Positions 41,052 to 49,824 of a stretch of 64,000 bases of DNA are shown one piece after another. Numbering within the stretch: the first letter of the stretch is position 1; every line of letters starts with the position of its first letter. Source of the DNA: Halococcus salsus (GTDB lineage Archaea > Halobacteriota > Halobacteria > Halobacteriales > Halococcaceae); contig NZ_JAAAJC010000001.1 of assembly GCF_009900715.1 (NCBI RefSeq), positions 547,216 to 611,215 on the forward strand, written 5' to 3'. A program made the translations under genes and the position numbers. The notes under the pieces are model-generated. The model saw only the letters and a list, made by a program, of their open reading frames with translations, ran no database searches and was not told the origin of the DNA.

Positions 41052-42770
41052 ATGGCGTCGTCAGACGAACCCACCGAGGTGCCGACGGACTACGAGATCG
41101 CCCAGCAGGTCGAGACGCGGCCCATCACCGAGGTCGTCGAGCCGGTCGGGCTCACGGCGGAGGACCTCGAGCTCTACGGCGACGAGACCGCGAAGCTCAC
41201 CTTCGACGCCATCGAGCGGCTCCGGACCTCGGACCGCGAGGACGGCGACGTGATCCTCGTGACCGGGATGACGCCGACGCCGATGGGCGAGGGAAAGACC
41301 GTCATGACCGTCGGCCTGACGCAGGCGTTCAACCACCTCGGCGAGAACGCGCTCGCGGCGGTCCGCGAACCCTCGCTCGGCCCGGTCTTCGGTGTCAAGG
41401 GCGGGGCAGCGGGCGGCGGCTACTCGCAGGTGCTCCCGATGGAGGACATCAACCTCCACTTCACCGGCGACCTCCACGCGCTCACCTCGGCGCACAACCT
41501 GGTCGCCACGATGCTCGACAACCACATCAAACAGGGCAACGACCTCGACATCGACGTCAACCGGGTCCAGTGGCCCCGGGCGGTCGACATGAACGACCGC
41601 GCGCTTCGCGAGACGGTCATCGGGCTCGGCGGCGAGGGGACGGGCATCCCCCGCGAGGACCGCTTCATCCTGACGGCCGCCTCCGAGATGATGGCCGTAC
41701 TGTGTCTCGCCGACGACCTCACCGACCTCAAGGAACGCGTCGGGCGTATCATCGTCGCGTACGACGAGGACGGCGATCCCGTCACCGCCGACGACATCGA
41801 GGCCACGGGTGCGGTCACGATCCTCCTGAAGGACGCCCTCAAACCGAACGTCGTCCAGACCATCGAGGGGACGCCGGCGTTCGTCCACGGCGGCCCGTTC
41901 GCCAACATCGCCCACGGAACCAACTCGTTGATCGCCGACGAGGCGGCTCGAAAGCTCTCGGACTACCTCATCACCGAGGCGGGGTTCGGTTCGGACCTGG
42001 GGGCCGAGAAGTTCATGAACGTCGTCTGTCGGCTCGGGGGGATGGAGCCCGCGGCGGTCACGCTCGTCGCCTCCGTCCGCGCGCTGAAGTACCACGGCAA
42101 GGACATGTGGCCGGCCGACCTCGACGCGCTCGACGAGGCGGACGTCGAGGCGGTGCGTGGGGGGTTCGAGAACCTCGACGCCCACGTCCGCAACCTCCAG
42201 GGGTTCGGCGTTCCGGTCGTCGTGGCGCTGAATCGGTTCCCCGGCGACACGTCGGAAGAAGTCGAGGCGGTGCTCGAGCACTGCCGGGAGGACTTAGGGA
42301 TCGAGGCGGCCGAGTCGACGGTGTTCGAGGAGGGCGGCGCGGGTGGTGCGGACCTCGCCGAGAAGCTCATGACCGCCATCGAGACCGACGAGGGGACGTT
42401 CGAGTTCCTCTACGACGAGACGGCCCCGATCGAGGCGAAGATCGAGACGATCGCCACCGAGATCTACGGTGCGGACTCGGTCTCGATCGGGAGCGACGCC
42501 CGCAACGACATTGAACGCATGAACGATCTCGGTTTCGGGGACCTCCCGGTCGTGATGTCGAAGACCTTCCACTCGCTCAGCGACGACGCCTCGAAGAAGG
42601 GTGCGCCGACGGGCTGGGACCTCGAAATTCAGGAGGTCTACCCGTCCGCCGGGGCGGGCTTCCTGGTCGCGCTCACCAGCGACGTGCTCACGCTACCGGG
42701 GCTGCCCGCCGACCCCGCCGCCGCCAACATGGACATCGACGACGACGGAACCGTCTCGGGGCTGTTCTGA
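41052..42770 (+). CDS. fhs: Formate--tetrahydrofolate ligase
   Basis: A 572-residue enzyme forming 10-formyltetrahydrofolate from formate, THF and ATP. It has the P-loop TPMGEGKTVMTVGL, the FGVKGGAAGGGYSQV stretch and conserved VFVHGGPFANIAHG-like segments (here AFVHGGPFANIAHGTNS). Length is normal for the family. It supplies one-carbon units for purine and other syntheses. A TATA box CTATAAAAAG (40984-40993) is present upstream, giving a 5' leader of roughly 40 nt. Confidence 0.96.
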   Translation: MASSDEPTEVPTDYEIAQQVETRPITEVVEPVGLTAEDLELYGDETAKLTFDAIERLRTSDREDGDVILVTGMTPTPMGEGKTVMTVGLTQAFNHLGENALAAVREPSLGPVFGVKGGAAGGGYSQVLPMEDINLHFTGDLHALTSAHNLVATMLDNHIKQGNDLDIDVNRVQWPRAVDMNDRALRETVIGLGGEGTGIPREDRFILTAASEMMAVLCLADDLTDLKERVGRIIVAYDEDGDPVTADDIEATGAVTILLKDALKPNVVQTIEGTPAFVHGGPFANIAHGTNSLIADEAARKLSDYLITEAGFGSDLGAEKFMNVVCRLGGMEPAAVTLVASVRALKYHGKDMWPADLDALDEADVEAVRGGFENLDAHVRNLQGFGVPVVVALNRFPGDTSEEVEAVLEHCREDLGIEAAESTVFEEGGAGGADLAEKLMTAIETDEGTFEFLYDETAPIEAKIETIATEIYGADSVSIGSDARNDIERMNDLGFGDLPVVMSKTFHSLSDDASKKGAPTGWDLEIQEVYPSAGAGFLVALTSDVLTLPGLPADPAAANMDIDDDGTVSGLF

Positions 42771-42803
42771 CGGGACCGGCCTCGGAGCCTGTTCTGTGAC
42801 TGC

Positions 42804-43286
42804 TCAGTCTGACTCCTCGTCCACCTGTCGGTCGTGGACGACCGTCACCGGGGAGACCGACCGGCGCATGACCGTCTCGGAGACGCTCCCGCGCAGGATC
42901 CGCGCCAGTCCGGACCGGCCGTGACTCCCCATGACGATGTGGTCGATCCCGTTTCGCTCGGAGTAGCTCACGATCGAGCGCGCCGGGTCACCGAACTCGA
43001 TGACCGTGCCGAGGGTGAGGCCACGTGCGTCGGCCTTTCCCTGTGCCTGTGAGAACCGTTCCCTGATGCGCGCTTTCGTCGGCTCGTACCACTCCTCGCT
43101 GTACCCCGGCATCCCCGCCCTGCCGACCGGGGAGTGATAGCCGGTCTCCTCCGGTCTGGTGTCGAACGGGTCGATGACCGTGAGCAGCGTGATAGTGACG
43201 TCAGGCAGTGTGAGTGCGTGGACGAGCGCGGCCTCGGCTTGTGGGGACCCGTCCATCGGGACGAGGACCTTTTCGGTGGTGGACAT
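42804..43286 (-). CDS. UspA family universal stress protein
   Basis: A 160-residue USP domain: KVLVPMDGSPQAEAAL at the N-terminus, and the ATP-binding signature VMGSHGRSGLARILRGSVSE at the C-terminus, complete G-x2-G-x9-G(S/T). It is therefore likely an ATP-binding stress protein. It is convergent with fhs and divergent from the Nramp-fold transporter. Confidence 0.92.
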   Translation of the reverse strand: MSTTEKVLVPMDGSPQAEAALVHALTLPDVTITLLTVIDPFDTRPEETGYHSPVGRAGMPGYSEEWYEPTKARIRERFSQAQGKADARGLTLGTVIEFGDPARSIVSYSERNGIDHIVMGSHGRSGLARILRGSVSETVMRRSVSPVTVVHDRQVDEESD

Positions 43287-43659
43287 GTGACATCAGTGAC
43301 TCCGTCGTGCGCCCGTGACCGACTCCTCGGGAGTCGTCACGGGTCGACCACTCCGTACGGTTCGTTCACGTCCCACATGCTTAACGACTGAGCAGGAGTA
43401 CGCAGGCAGCCTCGGTGGAAAACGACCTAGGCGGGGACGACCCGGACGGGGGTTCAGCGCTGTCTCCTGGGGTCGGACCCCGAGCGGTCCGTGTAGGGGG
43501 TTTCCCAGGATTCGAGCGCGGTCGAAAGCTCAAGGTTTATGCGCGGGTATCGCGTGCGTTCGCCTCGAAACTACCCGGCCCCGGCGACCGACGGCGTGGG
43601 TCGGGATGGTGGTGGCGGCTCGTTTCTGTTCGGCTCTCGAATCAAACCCAGACGATACC
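43287..43659. other. Intergenic region upstream of the Nramp-fold transporter
   Basis: No gene is seen. A perfect hairpin GACTCC-TCG-GGAGTC lies at 43321-43335. A TATA-like GGTTTATGC at 43531-43539 would place transcription start near 43560, leaving a 5' leader of about 100 nt before the ATG at 43660, long for haloarchaea, where leaderless mRNAs are common. No known riboswitch sequence was recognised. Confidence 0.4.
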
Positions 43660-44922
43660 ATGAACCTGATAGAAAACACGCCGTTGGAGGGGTTCTTCGA
43701 CGAGTACGGCCTCGGGTTCGTGATGGTCGCGAGCTACTTCGGGTCGGGGTCGGTCTTCATCGCGAGTTCGGCCGGGGTCCAGTACGGCTACGCGCTGCTC
43801 TGGGCGGTGGTTGCGGCGGTCGTGCTCGGGTTCATCGCCCAGTACATCAGCGCACGGTGTGGGATCTTCGGGAAGCCGCTGATGACGTTCGTCCACGACC
43901 GGCTCGGAGCCCCGACCGCCACCGCCATCGCGGTCGTGCTCTCGCTTGGCTGTGTCGCGGGGGGGCTCGAACTCACGGCCGCCGTCGGGAAGGGCATCTC
44001 GGTGCTCCTCGGTGGCGCGGGCTACTCCGTCGGCTGGATGCCGCTCGCGGTGCTGTGTGCCGTCGTCGCCGTCGTGGTCGGGATCCTCGGCTACGACGCG
44101 GTCGAGAAGGTGATGGTCGCGCTGATGTTCGGGCTCCTGATCGCCTACGTGGTCGTCGCCGGCGGGAGCTCGCCGTCCGTCGCCGGAATGGTGGGCGGAA
44201 TGGTTCCCCGGATCCCCGAACTCGGCGCGCTCGCACTCATCGCCGGGATCCTCGGGACCACCGCGCTCTGGCCCAACTTCTTCCTCGAATCCATCCTGGT
44301 TCGGGAGAAGGGCTGGACCGACGAGGCGGCGCTGCCGGCGATGCGCCGCGACCTCGGGATGGGCTACGCCATCGGTGGGGTCGTTACGGTCGCGATCGTC
44401 GTCGCGACGGCGGCCGTGCTTCGACCCGCCGGGATCACCGAGATCACGACCTACATCACGCCCGGACGCGCGCTCGCCGACATCCTGGGCGAGTGGGCGC
44501 TCGTCCTGTTCCTCGTCGGCTCGATCGTCGCGGCGTTCAACAGCATCGTCCCCATCATGTGGACGCCCGCCTACATCATTCCGCAGGCCACCGGGCGCGA
44601 GATCGACGACACCGACCGGGTCTTCCGGGCGATCTACGCGGTCGGGACCGCCGTCACCGGTCTCTCGCCGCTCGTCTCGATACTCTTCGGGTTGAGCGTC
44701 GTCGACATGATCCTCCTCTTTCCCGCCGTCAACGCGGTCGTCGGGCTCCCGATCACGACGGTCTGCCTCCTCTGGGCGGCGAACAGCTCGACGTTGCTTG
44801 ACGAGTACGTCAACGGCTGGATACTGAACACCGTCGGAGCGATACTCGTCGTTCTCTCGGTCGTGCTCGCGGTCTCCTCGGCCCAAAGCGTCGTCGGTGC
44901 CATCACCGGCGGTGGCCTGTAA
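43660..44922 (+). CDS. Nramp-fold divalent-metal-transporter-family protein lacking canonical metal ligands
   Basis: A 420-residue protein with about 11 helices in the LeuT-like arrangement of Nramp. In canonical members helix 1 has DPGN and helix 6 has MPHN, supplying the metal ligands. Here helix 1 reads VASYFGSGSVFIAS and helix 6 reads TTALWPNFFLESILV, so the Asp, Asn, Met and His are all changed. A family-like region GTAVTGLSPLVSILFGLS is seen later. The substrate may not be Mn/Fe; Mg or another solute is possible. Confidence 0.8.
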   Translation: MNLIENTPLEGFFDEYGLGFVMVASYFGSGSVFIASSAGVQYGYALLWAVVAAVVLGFIAQYISARCGIFGKPLMTFVHDRLGAPTATAIAVVLSLGCVAGGLELTAAVGKGISVLLGGAGYSVGWMPLAVLCAVVAVVVGILGYDAVEKVMVALMFGLLIAYVVVAGGSSPSVAGMVGGMVPRIPELGALALIAGILGTTALWPNFFLESILVREKGWTDEAALPAMRRDLGMGYAIGGVVTVAIVVATAAVLRPAGITEITTYITPGRALADILGEWALVLFLVGSIVAAFNSIVPIMWTPAYIIPQATGREIDDTDRVFRAIYAVGTAVTGLSPLVSILFGLSVVDMILLFPAVNAVVGLPITTVCLLWAANSSTLLDEYVNGWILNTVGAILVVLSVVLAVSSAQSVVGAITGGGL

Positions 44923-45035
44923 CTTCCCGGAAATCGTCCGTTGGGAGGGAGCCGCCAAAGCGACCAAGCACCCCCTCGAAGCCACCATGCCAGAGCAAGG
45001 CACACACGTATTCCGATACGCCGCCTCACTCGGTC

Positions 45036-45206
45036 ATGGGGCCACAGTACCAGGGATGTCCGTTCTGTGACCGTGTCTTCGAGATCGGGTCGACCGACGT
45101 CCGACCGATGAAGCGGCACATCCGTCTCGCACACGCCGACCCGGAGACCGATCACACCCGGGACGACCGGCTCCCCTCGAAGCGGCCGTCGTTCGGCCGC
45201 GTCTGA
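45036..45206 (+). CDS. Small protein with one C2H2 zinc finger
   Basis: A 56-residue protein with CPFC at the N-terminus and HIRLAH 16 residues after, giving a C-x2-C-x16-H-x4-H finger. The rest is a basic, Arg/Lys/Pro-rich tail. Haloarchaea encode many such small zinc-finger proteins of mostly unknown role. It starts at ATG 45036, with a weak TATA-like element (about 45013-45019). Confidence 0.65.
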   Translation: MGPQYQGCPFCDRVFEIGSTDVRPMKRHIRLAHADPETDHTRDDRLPSKRPSFGRV

Positions 45207-45340
45207 GTAGCGGCCGGACGAGGCGGAGCCTCGATGGGGTAGTGCTCGTTCTTCGCCGTGACAGACGGCTGGTGAGAGGAATCCACGGACGGCACACGCC
45301 GGGCACAGGGCTATGCCGTCGAGCGGGTAACCGAGTGGCG

Positions 45341-46384
45341 ATGGCGACGCCGGCCGACCGCTGTGGCTACGAACAGCCCGTGATAACACGGGAGAACGTC
45401 GGTGCGGTGTGTTGCTGGCGGCCGGTGTGGACGGGCCGCGAGCATTGTATCTGGCACGCCGACGAGGACGAGAAACCCCGCGCGGCGTTCGAAGCCCACC
45501 CCGCCGAGCACGGTGAGCGACTCGACGGGGCCGTCCTCCGCGGGGCCTTCCTCACCGGTGCCGACTGGTTCGTCGGCGGGACGCTCATCGGTGCCGACCT
45601 CTCGGGAGCGATCCTCAGAAACACGGATTTCACCGGGACGGACGTCCGCCGAGCGAACTTCCGGAACGCCGACGCACGCGGCGCGGTCTTCGACGGGGCG
45701 AACGTCGAGGACGCCGAGTTCGTCCACACGGAGGTGCAGGGGGCGAGCTTCGAGGACGCGCTGTTCGACCGGGCGGTCTTCCGGGAGGCCCACGTCGACC
45801 GGAACACCCGCTTCGGCGACCGGGTCGCCTACGACGACGGGCTCGAAGCGGTCGAGGGGGAGGCGCTGGTGGTGACCGCGGAGGCGGGGATCTGGACGTA
45901 CAAGGAACTCCAGCGGCTCTTCGGCGAGAACGCGCTCCCCGAGGTCGAACGGCGGTACTACCTCCGCGAGAAGGACCTCAGACGCCGCGTCGCCTGGCTG
46001 AGCGGCCACTACGGCCGAGCGGTGCGTCTGGAGGCGGCCCGCTGGGTGACACACTACGGAACCAGCCCCTCACGGGTGGTCGTCACTTCCCTCGTCCTCA
46101 TCGTGGCCTGCGCGCTCCTCTATCCCTTCACCGACGGGATCCGGGAACCGGCCACCGGGACGGTGATCGCCTACGGTCCGGCCGACCCGATCGGCATGAC
46201 CCTCGGGGAGCTGTTCGCGACGCTGTTCACGAGCCTCTACTTCAGCGTGATCACGTTCGGAACGCTCGGTTACGGGGACATCCAGCCGGTCGGTACCGCG
46301 GCCCGCGCGCTCGCGAGCGTGGAGTCACTGCTCGGTGCACTGCTGCTCGCGCTGCTCGTCTACGTGCTCACGCGCACGCTCTGA
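45341..46384 (+). CDS. Pentapeptide-repeat protein fused to a two-helix ion channel
   Basis: A 347-residue protein. Residues 1-45 have Cys/His pairs (DRCGYEQ, GAVCCWRP, REHCIWH) that could bind zinc. Residues about 60-155 are pentapeptide repeats of A(D/N)LXX type (GADLSGAILRNTDFTGTDVRRANFRNADARG), forming a right-handed beta helix. After a helical linker are two membrane helices flanking a pore: VVVTSLVLIVACALLY, the selectivity filter ITFGTLGYGD (potassium-channel type) and ALLLALLVYVL. The fusion suggests a K+-selective pore with a regulatory N-terminus. Start at ATG 45341. Confidence 0.85.
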   Translation: MATPADRCGYEQPVITRENVGAVCCWRPVWTGREHCIWHADEDEKPRAAFEAHPAEHGERLDGAVLRGAFLTGADWFVGGTLIGADLSGAILRNTDFTGTDVRRANFRNADARGAVFDGANVEDAEFVHTEVQGASFEDALFDRAVFREAHVDRNTRFGDRVAYDDGLEAVEGEALVVTAEAGIWTYKELQRLFGENALPEVERRYYLREKDLRRRVAWLSGHYGRAVRLEAARWVTHYGTSPSRVVVTSLVLIVACALLYPFTDGIREPATGTVIAYGPADPIGMTLGELFATLFTSLYFSVITFGTLGYGDIQPVGTAARALASVESLLGALLLALLVYVLTRTL

Positions 46385-46507
46385 GTGCCGGCTCGTGCTG
46401 TGGTGTGTCGAGACCCAGTTCGTCGAGATCGCGTTCGCTCACCGGCGCTCCCGTCGGGGGTCGCGAGTCACACAGCTATTTGAACGCCCGCCGTCGAATC
46501 GAGAGCC

Positions 46508-48262
46508 ATGCGTCTACAGGACTACTGGGGTATCGGGCCGAAGACAGCCACCCAGCTCACCGACCAGCTCGGGGTCGAACGGGCGGTTCGAGCGATCGAG
46601 TCGGTCGACATCGCCACCCTCACCGACGCCGGTCTTCCGCGCGGTCGGGCGACCCGCATCCTCCGTCACGCACACGGCGAACAGGGGATGGCGATCCTCG
46701 CCACCTCGGACACACGGACCGTCTACAAGGACCTCCTCGAACGGGCCGAAGCGTACGCCGTGACCGCGGCCGCCAGCGACCGCATTCGCGTTCTCACGCC
46801 GCTGACCTCCCGCGAGGCCATGACCGAGCGCCTCGACGACGTCACCCTCGCGGCCGAGACGTGGCGCGAGCACGACGAGCCAACCCGCGAGGCGATCCTC
46901 GACGTCTTCGAGCGCTTCGACGGGATGGGCGGCGGCGACCGTGCCGCGGTCGAGACCGTCCTCGACCTCCAGGAGCTCGGCGTCGACGGCGGGACGTTCG
47001 CCTCGGTCGGGTCGATCGACGCCGAGACGCTCGACGACGCTCGCGAAGCGCTCGGTGCCCTCGACACCACGGGCGGCGACCCCACCGTCCGTGAGGGTGT
47101 CGACGACGACCTCGACAGGTCGCGCCGCTATCTCGAAGCGGCCGAGGAGCTCGAATCACGTGGTATCGACGTCGTCGAGGCGATCCAGTCCGAGGGGGTC
47201 CGGTCGAGCGAGGCCTTCCGCGAGGCGTTCGTCAGCTACGTCGCCGACGAGACGCCGATCCCGGCGACGCGGGTCAGGGAGGCGACCCCCACCGAAGCGG
47301 CCGACGCGACGGACTTCATCACGCAGGGGCTCCGGGAACTCCTCGCGAGCTTCCGGACGGCGGTCGAGACCCGCGAGCGGGAGGTACGGAGCGAACTGGA
47401 GGGCAGGCTCGAACGCAGCCGGTCGGCGATCGAGGCGGCCGCCACCGCGGTGAACGAGACCGCCTTCCAGGTCTCGCTCGCCCGCTTCGTCCACGCCTAC
47501 GACCTCACACGACCCACGTTCGTGGAGTCGGGCTGCGTCGCGGTCGAGGACGCCCGCAACCTGTCGCTGGTGGCGTCGATGGGCGATGCCGCCCAGCCCG
47601 TCACGTACGCGGTCGGCGACCACGGCTGTGCGCCCGCGGTCCCGGACGAGGACGTGGCGGTGCTGACCGGGGCGAACAGCGGTGGCAAGACCACGCTGCT
47701 CGAAACCCTGTGTCAGGTCGTGGTGCTCGCGCACATAGGACTGCCCGTCCCCGCCGCGGCGGCGGAAGTGAGCCGGGTCGACGCGGTCGTCTTCCACCGT
47801 CGGCACGCGAGCTTCAACGCGGGGGTGCTCGAATCGACGCTCAAGACGGTCGTGCCCCCGCTCACCGAGCGCACACGAACACTGATGCTCGTCGACGAGT
47901 TCGAGGCGATCACCGAACCGGGTAGCGCCGCCGACCTCCTGTACGGGCTGGTCCGGCTCGCGGTCGACGCGGGCGCGGTCGGCGTCTACGTGACCCACCT
48001 CGCCGACGACCTCGAACCGCTGCCCGACCGGGCGCGGATCGACGGGATCTCCGCCCGCGGGTTGCGCGAGGACCTCACGCTGGACGTCGACTACCAGCCA
48101 CAGTTCGGCACCGTGGGTCGGTCGACGCCGGAGTTCATCGTCTCGCGACTGGTCGCGAACGCGACCGACCGAAGCGAGCGCGCGGGGTTCGAGGCCCTCG
48201 CGGCCGCCGTCGGCGAGGAAGCCGTCCAGCGGACGTTGATCGACGCGGACTGGTCGTCCTGA
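46508..48262 (+). CDS. MutS-family ATPase with N-terminal helix-hairpin-helix
   Basis: A 584-residue protein. The N-terminus has a helix-hairpin-helix (YWGIGPKTATQLTDQLG). The C-terminal ATPase has Walker A LTGANSGGKTTLLETL, a Walker B with LMLVDEFEAITEPGSAADL and the switch HLADDL. It lacks the MutS1 mismatch-recognition domain and the Smr nuclease of MutS2, resembling the archaeal MutS5 group. It likely binds branched or damaged DNA. A TATA-like AGCTATTTGA (46473-46482) is about 26-30 nt upstream. Confidence 0.85.
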   Translation: MRLQDYWGIGPKTATQLTDQLGVERAVRAIESVDIATLTDAGLPRGRATRILRHAHGEQGMAILATSDTRTVYKDLLERAEAYAVTAAASDRIRVLTPLTSREAMTERLDDVTLAAETWREHDEPTREAILDVFERFDGMGGGDRAAVETVLDLQELGVDGGTFASVGSIDAETLDDAREALGALDTTGGDPTVREGVDDDLDRSRRYLEAAEELESRGIDVVEAIQSEGVRSSEAFREAFVSYVADETPIPATRVREATPTEAADATDFITQGLRELLASFRTAVETREREVRSELEGRLERSRSAIEAAATAVNETAFQVSLARFVHAYDLTRPTFVESGCVAVEDARNLSLVASMGDAAQPVTYAVGDHGCAPAVPDEDVAVLTGANSGGKTTLLETLCQVVVLAHIGLPVPAAAAEVSRVDAVVFHRRHASFNAGVLESTLKTVVPPLTERTRTLMLVDEFEAITEPGSAADLLYGLVRLAVDAGAVGVYVTHLADDLEPLPDRARIDGISARGLREDLTLDVDYQPQFGTVGRSTPEFIVSRLVANATDRSERAGFEALAAAVGEEAVQRTLIDADWSS

Positions 48263-48283
48263 GTGCGCCCCGAACCGGCCCCC

Positions 48284-49438
48284 TCAGGCGACGTTACGTT
48301 CGTCCCGCAAGCCGTCGTCCGTCTCGAAGCGTCGGGAGCGAAGCGGGTCGATGTCCACGAGCGAAGCCTTGCCGTCGCAGGCGATCTCGGCGACGATCCG
48401 GCCCGTCGCGGGGGCGTGCTGGAACCCGTGGCCCGAGAAACCGGCGGCGACGACGAAGCCTGGGACCACCTCCTCGACGACCGGGTGGTGGTCGGGGGTC
48501 ACGGCGTACAGCCCCGCCCAGCCACGTTTCACCCGGGTTCGGTCGCCGAAGTAGTCGGTCCACTCGCTCGCCCGTTCGAGCGCGCGCAGCGTCCAGTCGA
48601 GCCCAGGCTCCTCGTCGTAGTCGTCGGGGTTCTGGACGGGGTCCGCCCCGCCGAAGTGGCCACCGACGAGCGCGTCTCCCGCCCGTTCCGGGCGAAAGTA
48701 GAGTCCGGTGTCGAGGTCGATCACCAGCGGCGCGTCCTCCGGCACGGGGAGTTCGGGTTCCACCACGAGCACCCGTCTCCGTCTCGGCACGATCGGGAGG
48801 TCGACGTCAACCATCGCGGCGAGCCGACCGGCCCACGCACCGGCGGCGTCGACGACCGCATCGGCGGGGATCCGTTCGTCGGGCGTCTCGACGGCACGGA
48901 CCGCACCGTTCCCGTCGAGCAGTACGTCCGTGACCGGCGTCCGCGTCCGGAGCTCGACGTTTCGCCTGTCGAGAGCCTGCACGTATCCCTGTGTCGCGAG
49001 GTTCGGGTCGGCGAACCCGTCGAGCGGCGAGTACGCGGCGGCGACGAACGGTTCATCGTGGATCCCCGCCGCGAGGTCCGTTGCTTGGGCCGGGTCCAGA
49101 TACCGGCTCTCCCCACCGCGCTCGTTCTGTAACGAGACGTCCTCACGCAGGTTGGCCGCCGTGGACGCCTCCCGTGCGAGGAGGAGGTAGCCGGTTCGGC
49201 GGTGGCCGATGTCCACCCCGAAGGTCCCCTCGAAGTCGGCCCAGACGTCGAGGCTCGCGAGCGAGAGGTCCACGTTCACGCGGGTCGAGAACTGTGTGCG
49301 GATGCCGCCCGCCGCGCGCTGGGTGCTCTCGCCACCGAGACGGCCCTGCTCACAGAGCGTCACCCGGACCCCGCGTTCGGCCAGGGAGTACGCACACGAG
49401 AGACCGACGATGCCGCCACCGACGACGACTACGTGCAT
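48284..49438 (-). CDS. FAD-dependent amino-acid/sarcosine-type oxidoreductase
   Basis: A 384-residue DAO-family flavoprotein. The FAD motif VVVGGGIVGLSCAYSLAERG opens the protein; the VVDAAGAWAGRLAAMV and C-terminal GFSGHGFQHAPATGRIVAE stretches are typical of DadA, glycine oxidase and sarcosine oxidase beta subunits. It oxidises an amine or amino acid; the substrate is not determinable. No electron-transfer partner gene is adjacent. Confidence 0.9.
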   Translation of the reverse strand: MHVVVVGGGIVGLSCAYSLAERGVRVTLCEQGRLGGESTQRAAGGIRTQFSTRVNVDLSLASLDVWADFEGTFGVDIGHRRTGYLLLAREASTAANLREDVSLQNERGGESRYLDPAQATDLAAGIHDEPFVAAAYSPLDGFADPNLATQGYVQALDRRNVELRTRTPVTDVLLDGNGAVRAVETPDERIPADAVVDAAGAWAGRLAAMVDVDLPIVPRRRRVLVVEPELPVPEDAPLVIDLDTGLYFRPERAGDALVGGHFGGADPVQNPDDYDEEPGLDWTLRALERASEWTDYFGDRTRVKRGWAGLYAVTPDHHPVVEEVVPGFVVAAGFSGHGFQHAPATGRIVAEIACDGKASLVDIDPLRSRRFETDDGLRDERNVA

Positions 49439-49499
49439 CCGACCATCCCGTCTCGATTTCGTGGAGAGTCGGCGTTTCGAGCCGCTCGGTCCCGCCGGA

Positions 49500-49823
49500 T
49501 CACTCCGAGATCAGCTCCAGCCGCTCGATCTCCGATTCGGACCAGTCGTAGAACGACTTGTCCGTCTCACGGAGCGTCTCGACACAGTCGTTGTATCGGC
49601 TTCGCGCCTCCGGAGCGAACTCGTCGTCGGGATGGTCGTGTATCCACTCCCGGAGCTCCGCGAGCGCACGCGGCGAGTACGTATCGATCCGACCCTGTGC
49701 GTTCAGGAGCTCCAGCTTCCGGTCCTCGTCGCGAAGGGAGCGAACGAGCGCCCACACCGCGGTCCCCCAGAGCACGACGACCGACGCGATCATGACGACC
49801 CACGCGCTCAGTGCGAGCGCCAC
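49500..49823 (-). CDS. Small membrane protein partnered with the NSS transporter
   Basis: A 107-residue protein with one N-terminal helix ALSAWVVMIASVVVLWGTAVWALV and an acidic cytoplasmic tail (EDRKLELLNAQGRI, SYDWSESE-like end). It starts with GTG at 49823, one base after the NSS transporter stop, so the two are clearly coupled. Bacterial NSS systems such as MetPS use a small one-helix subunit; a comparable role is plausible. No other family is recognised. Confidence 0.75.
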   Translation of the reverse strand: MALALSAWVVMIASVVVLWGTAVWALVRSLRDEDRKLELLNAQGRIDTYSPRALAELREWIHDHPDDEFAPEARSRYNDCVETLRETDKSFYDWSESEIERLELISE

Positions 49824-49824
49824 G

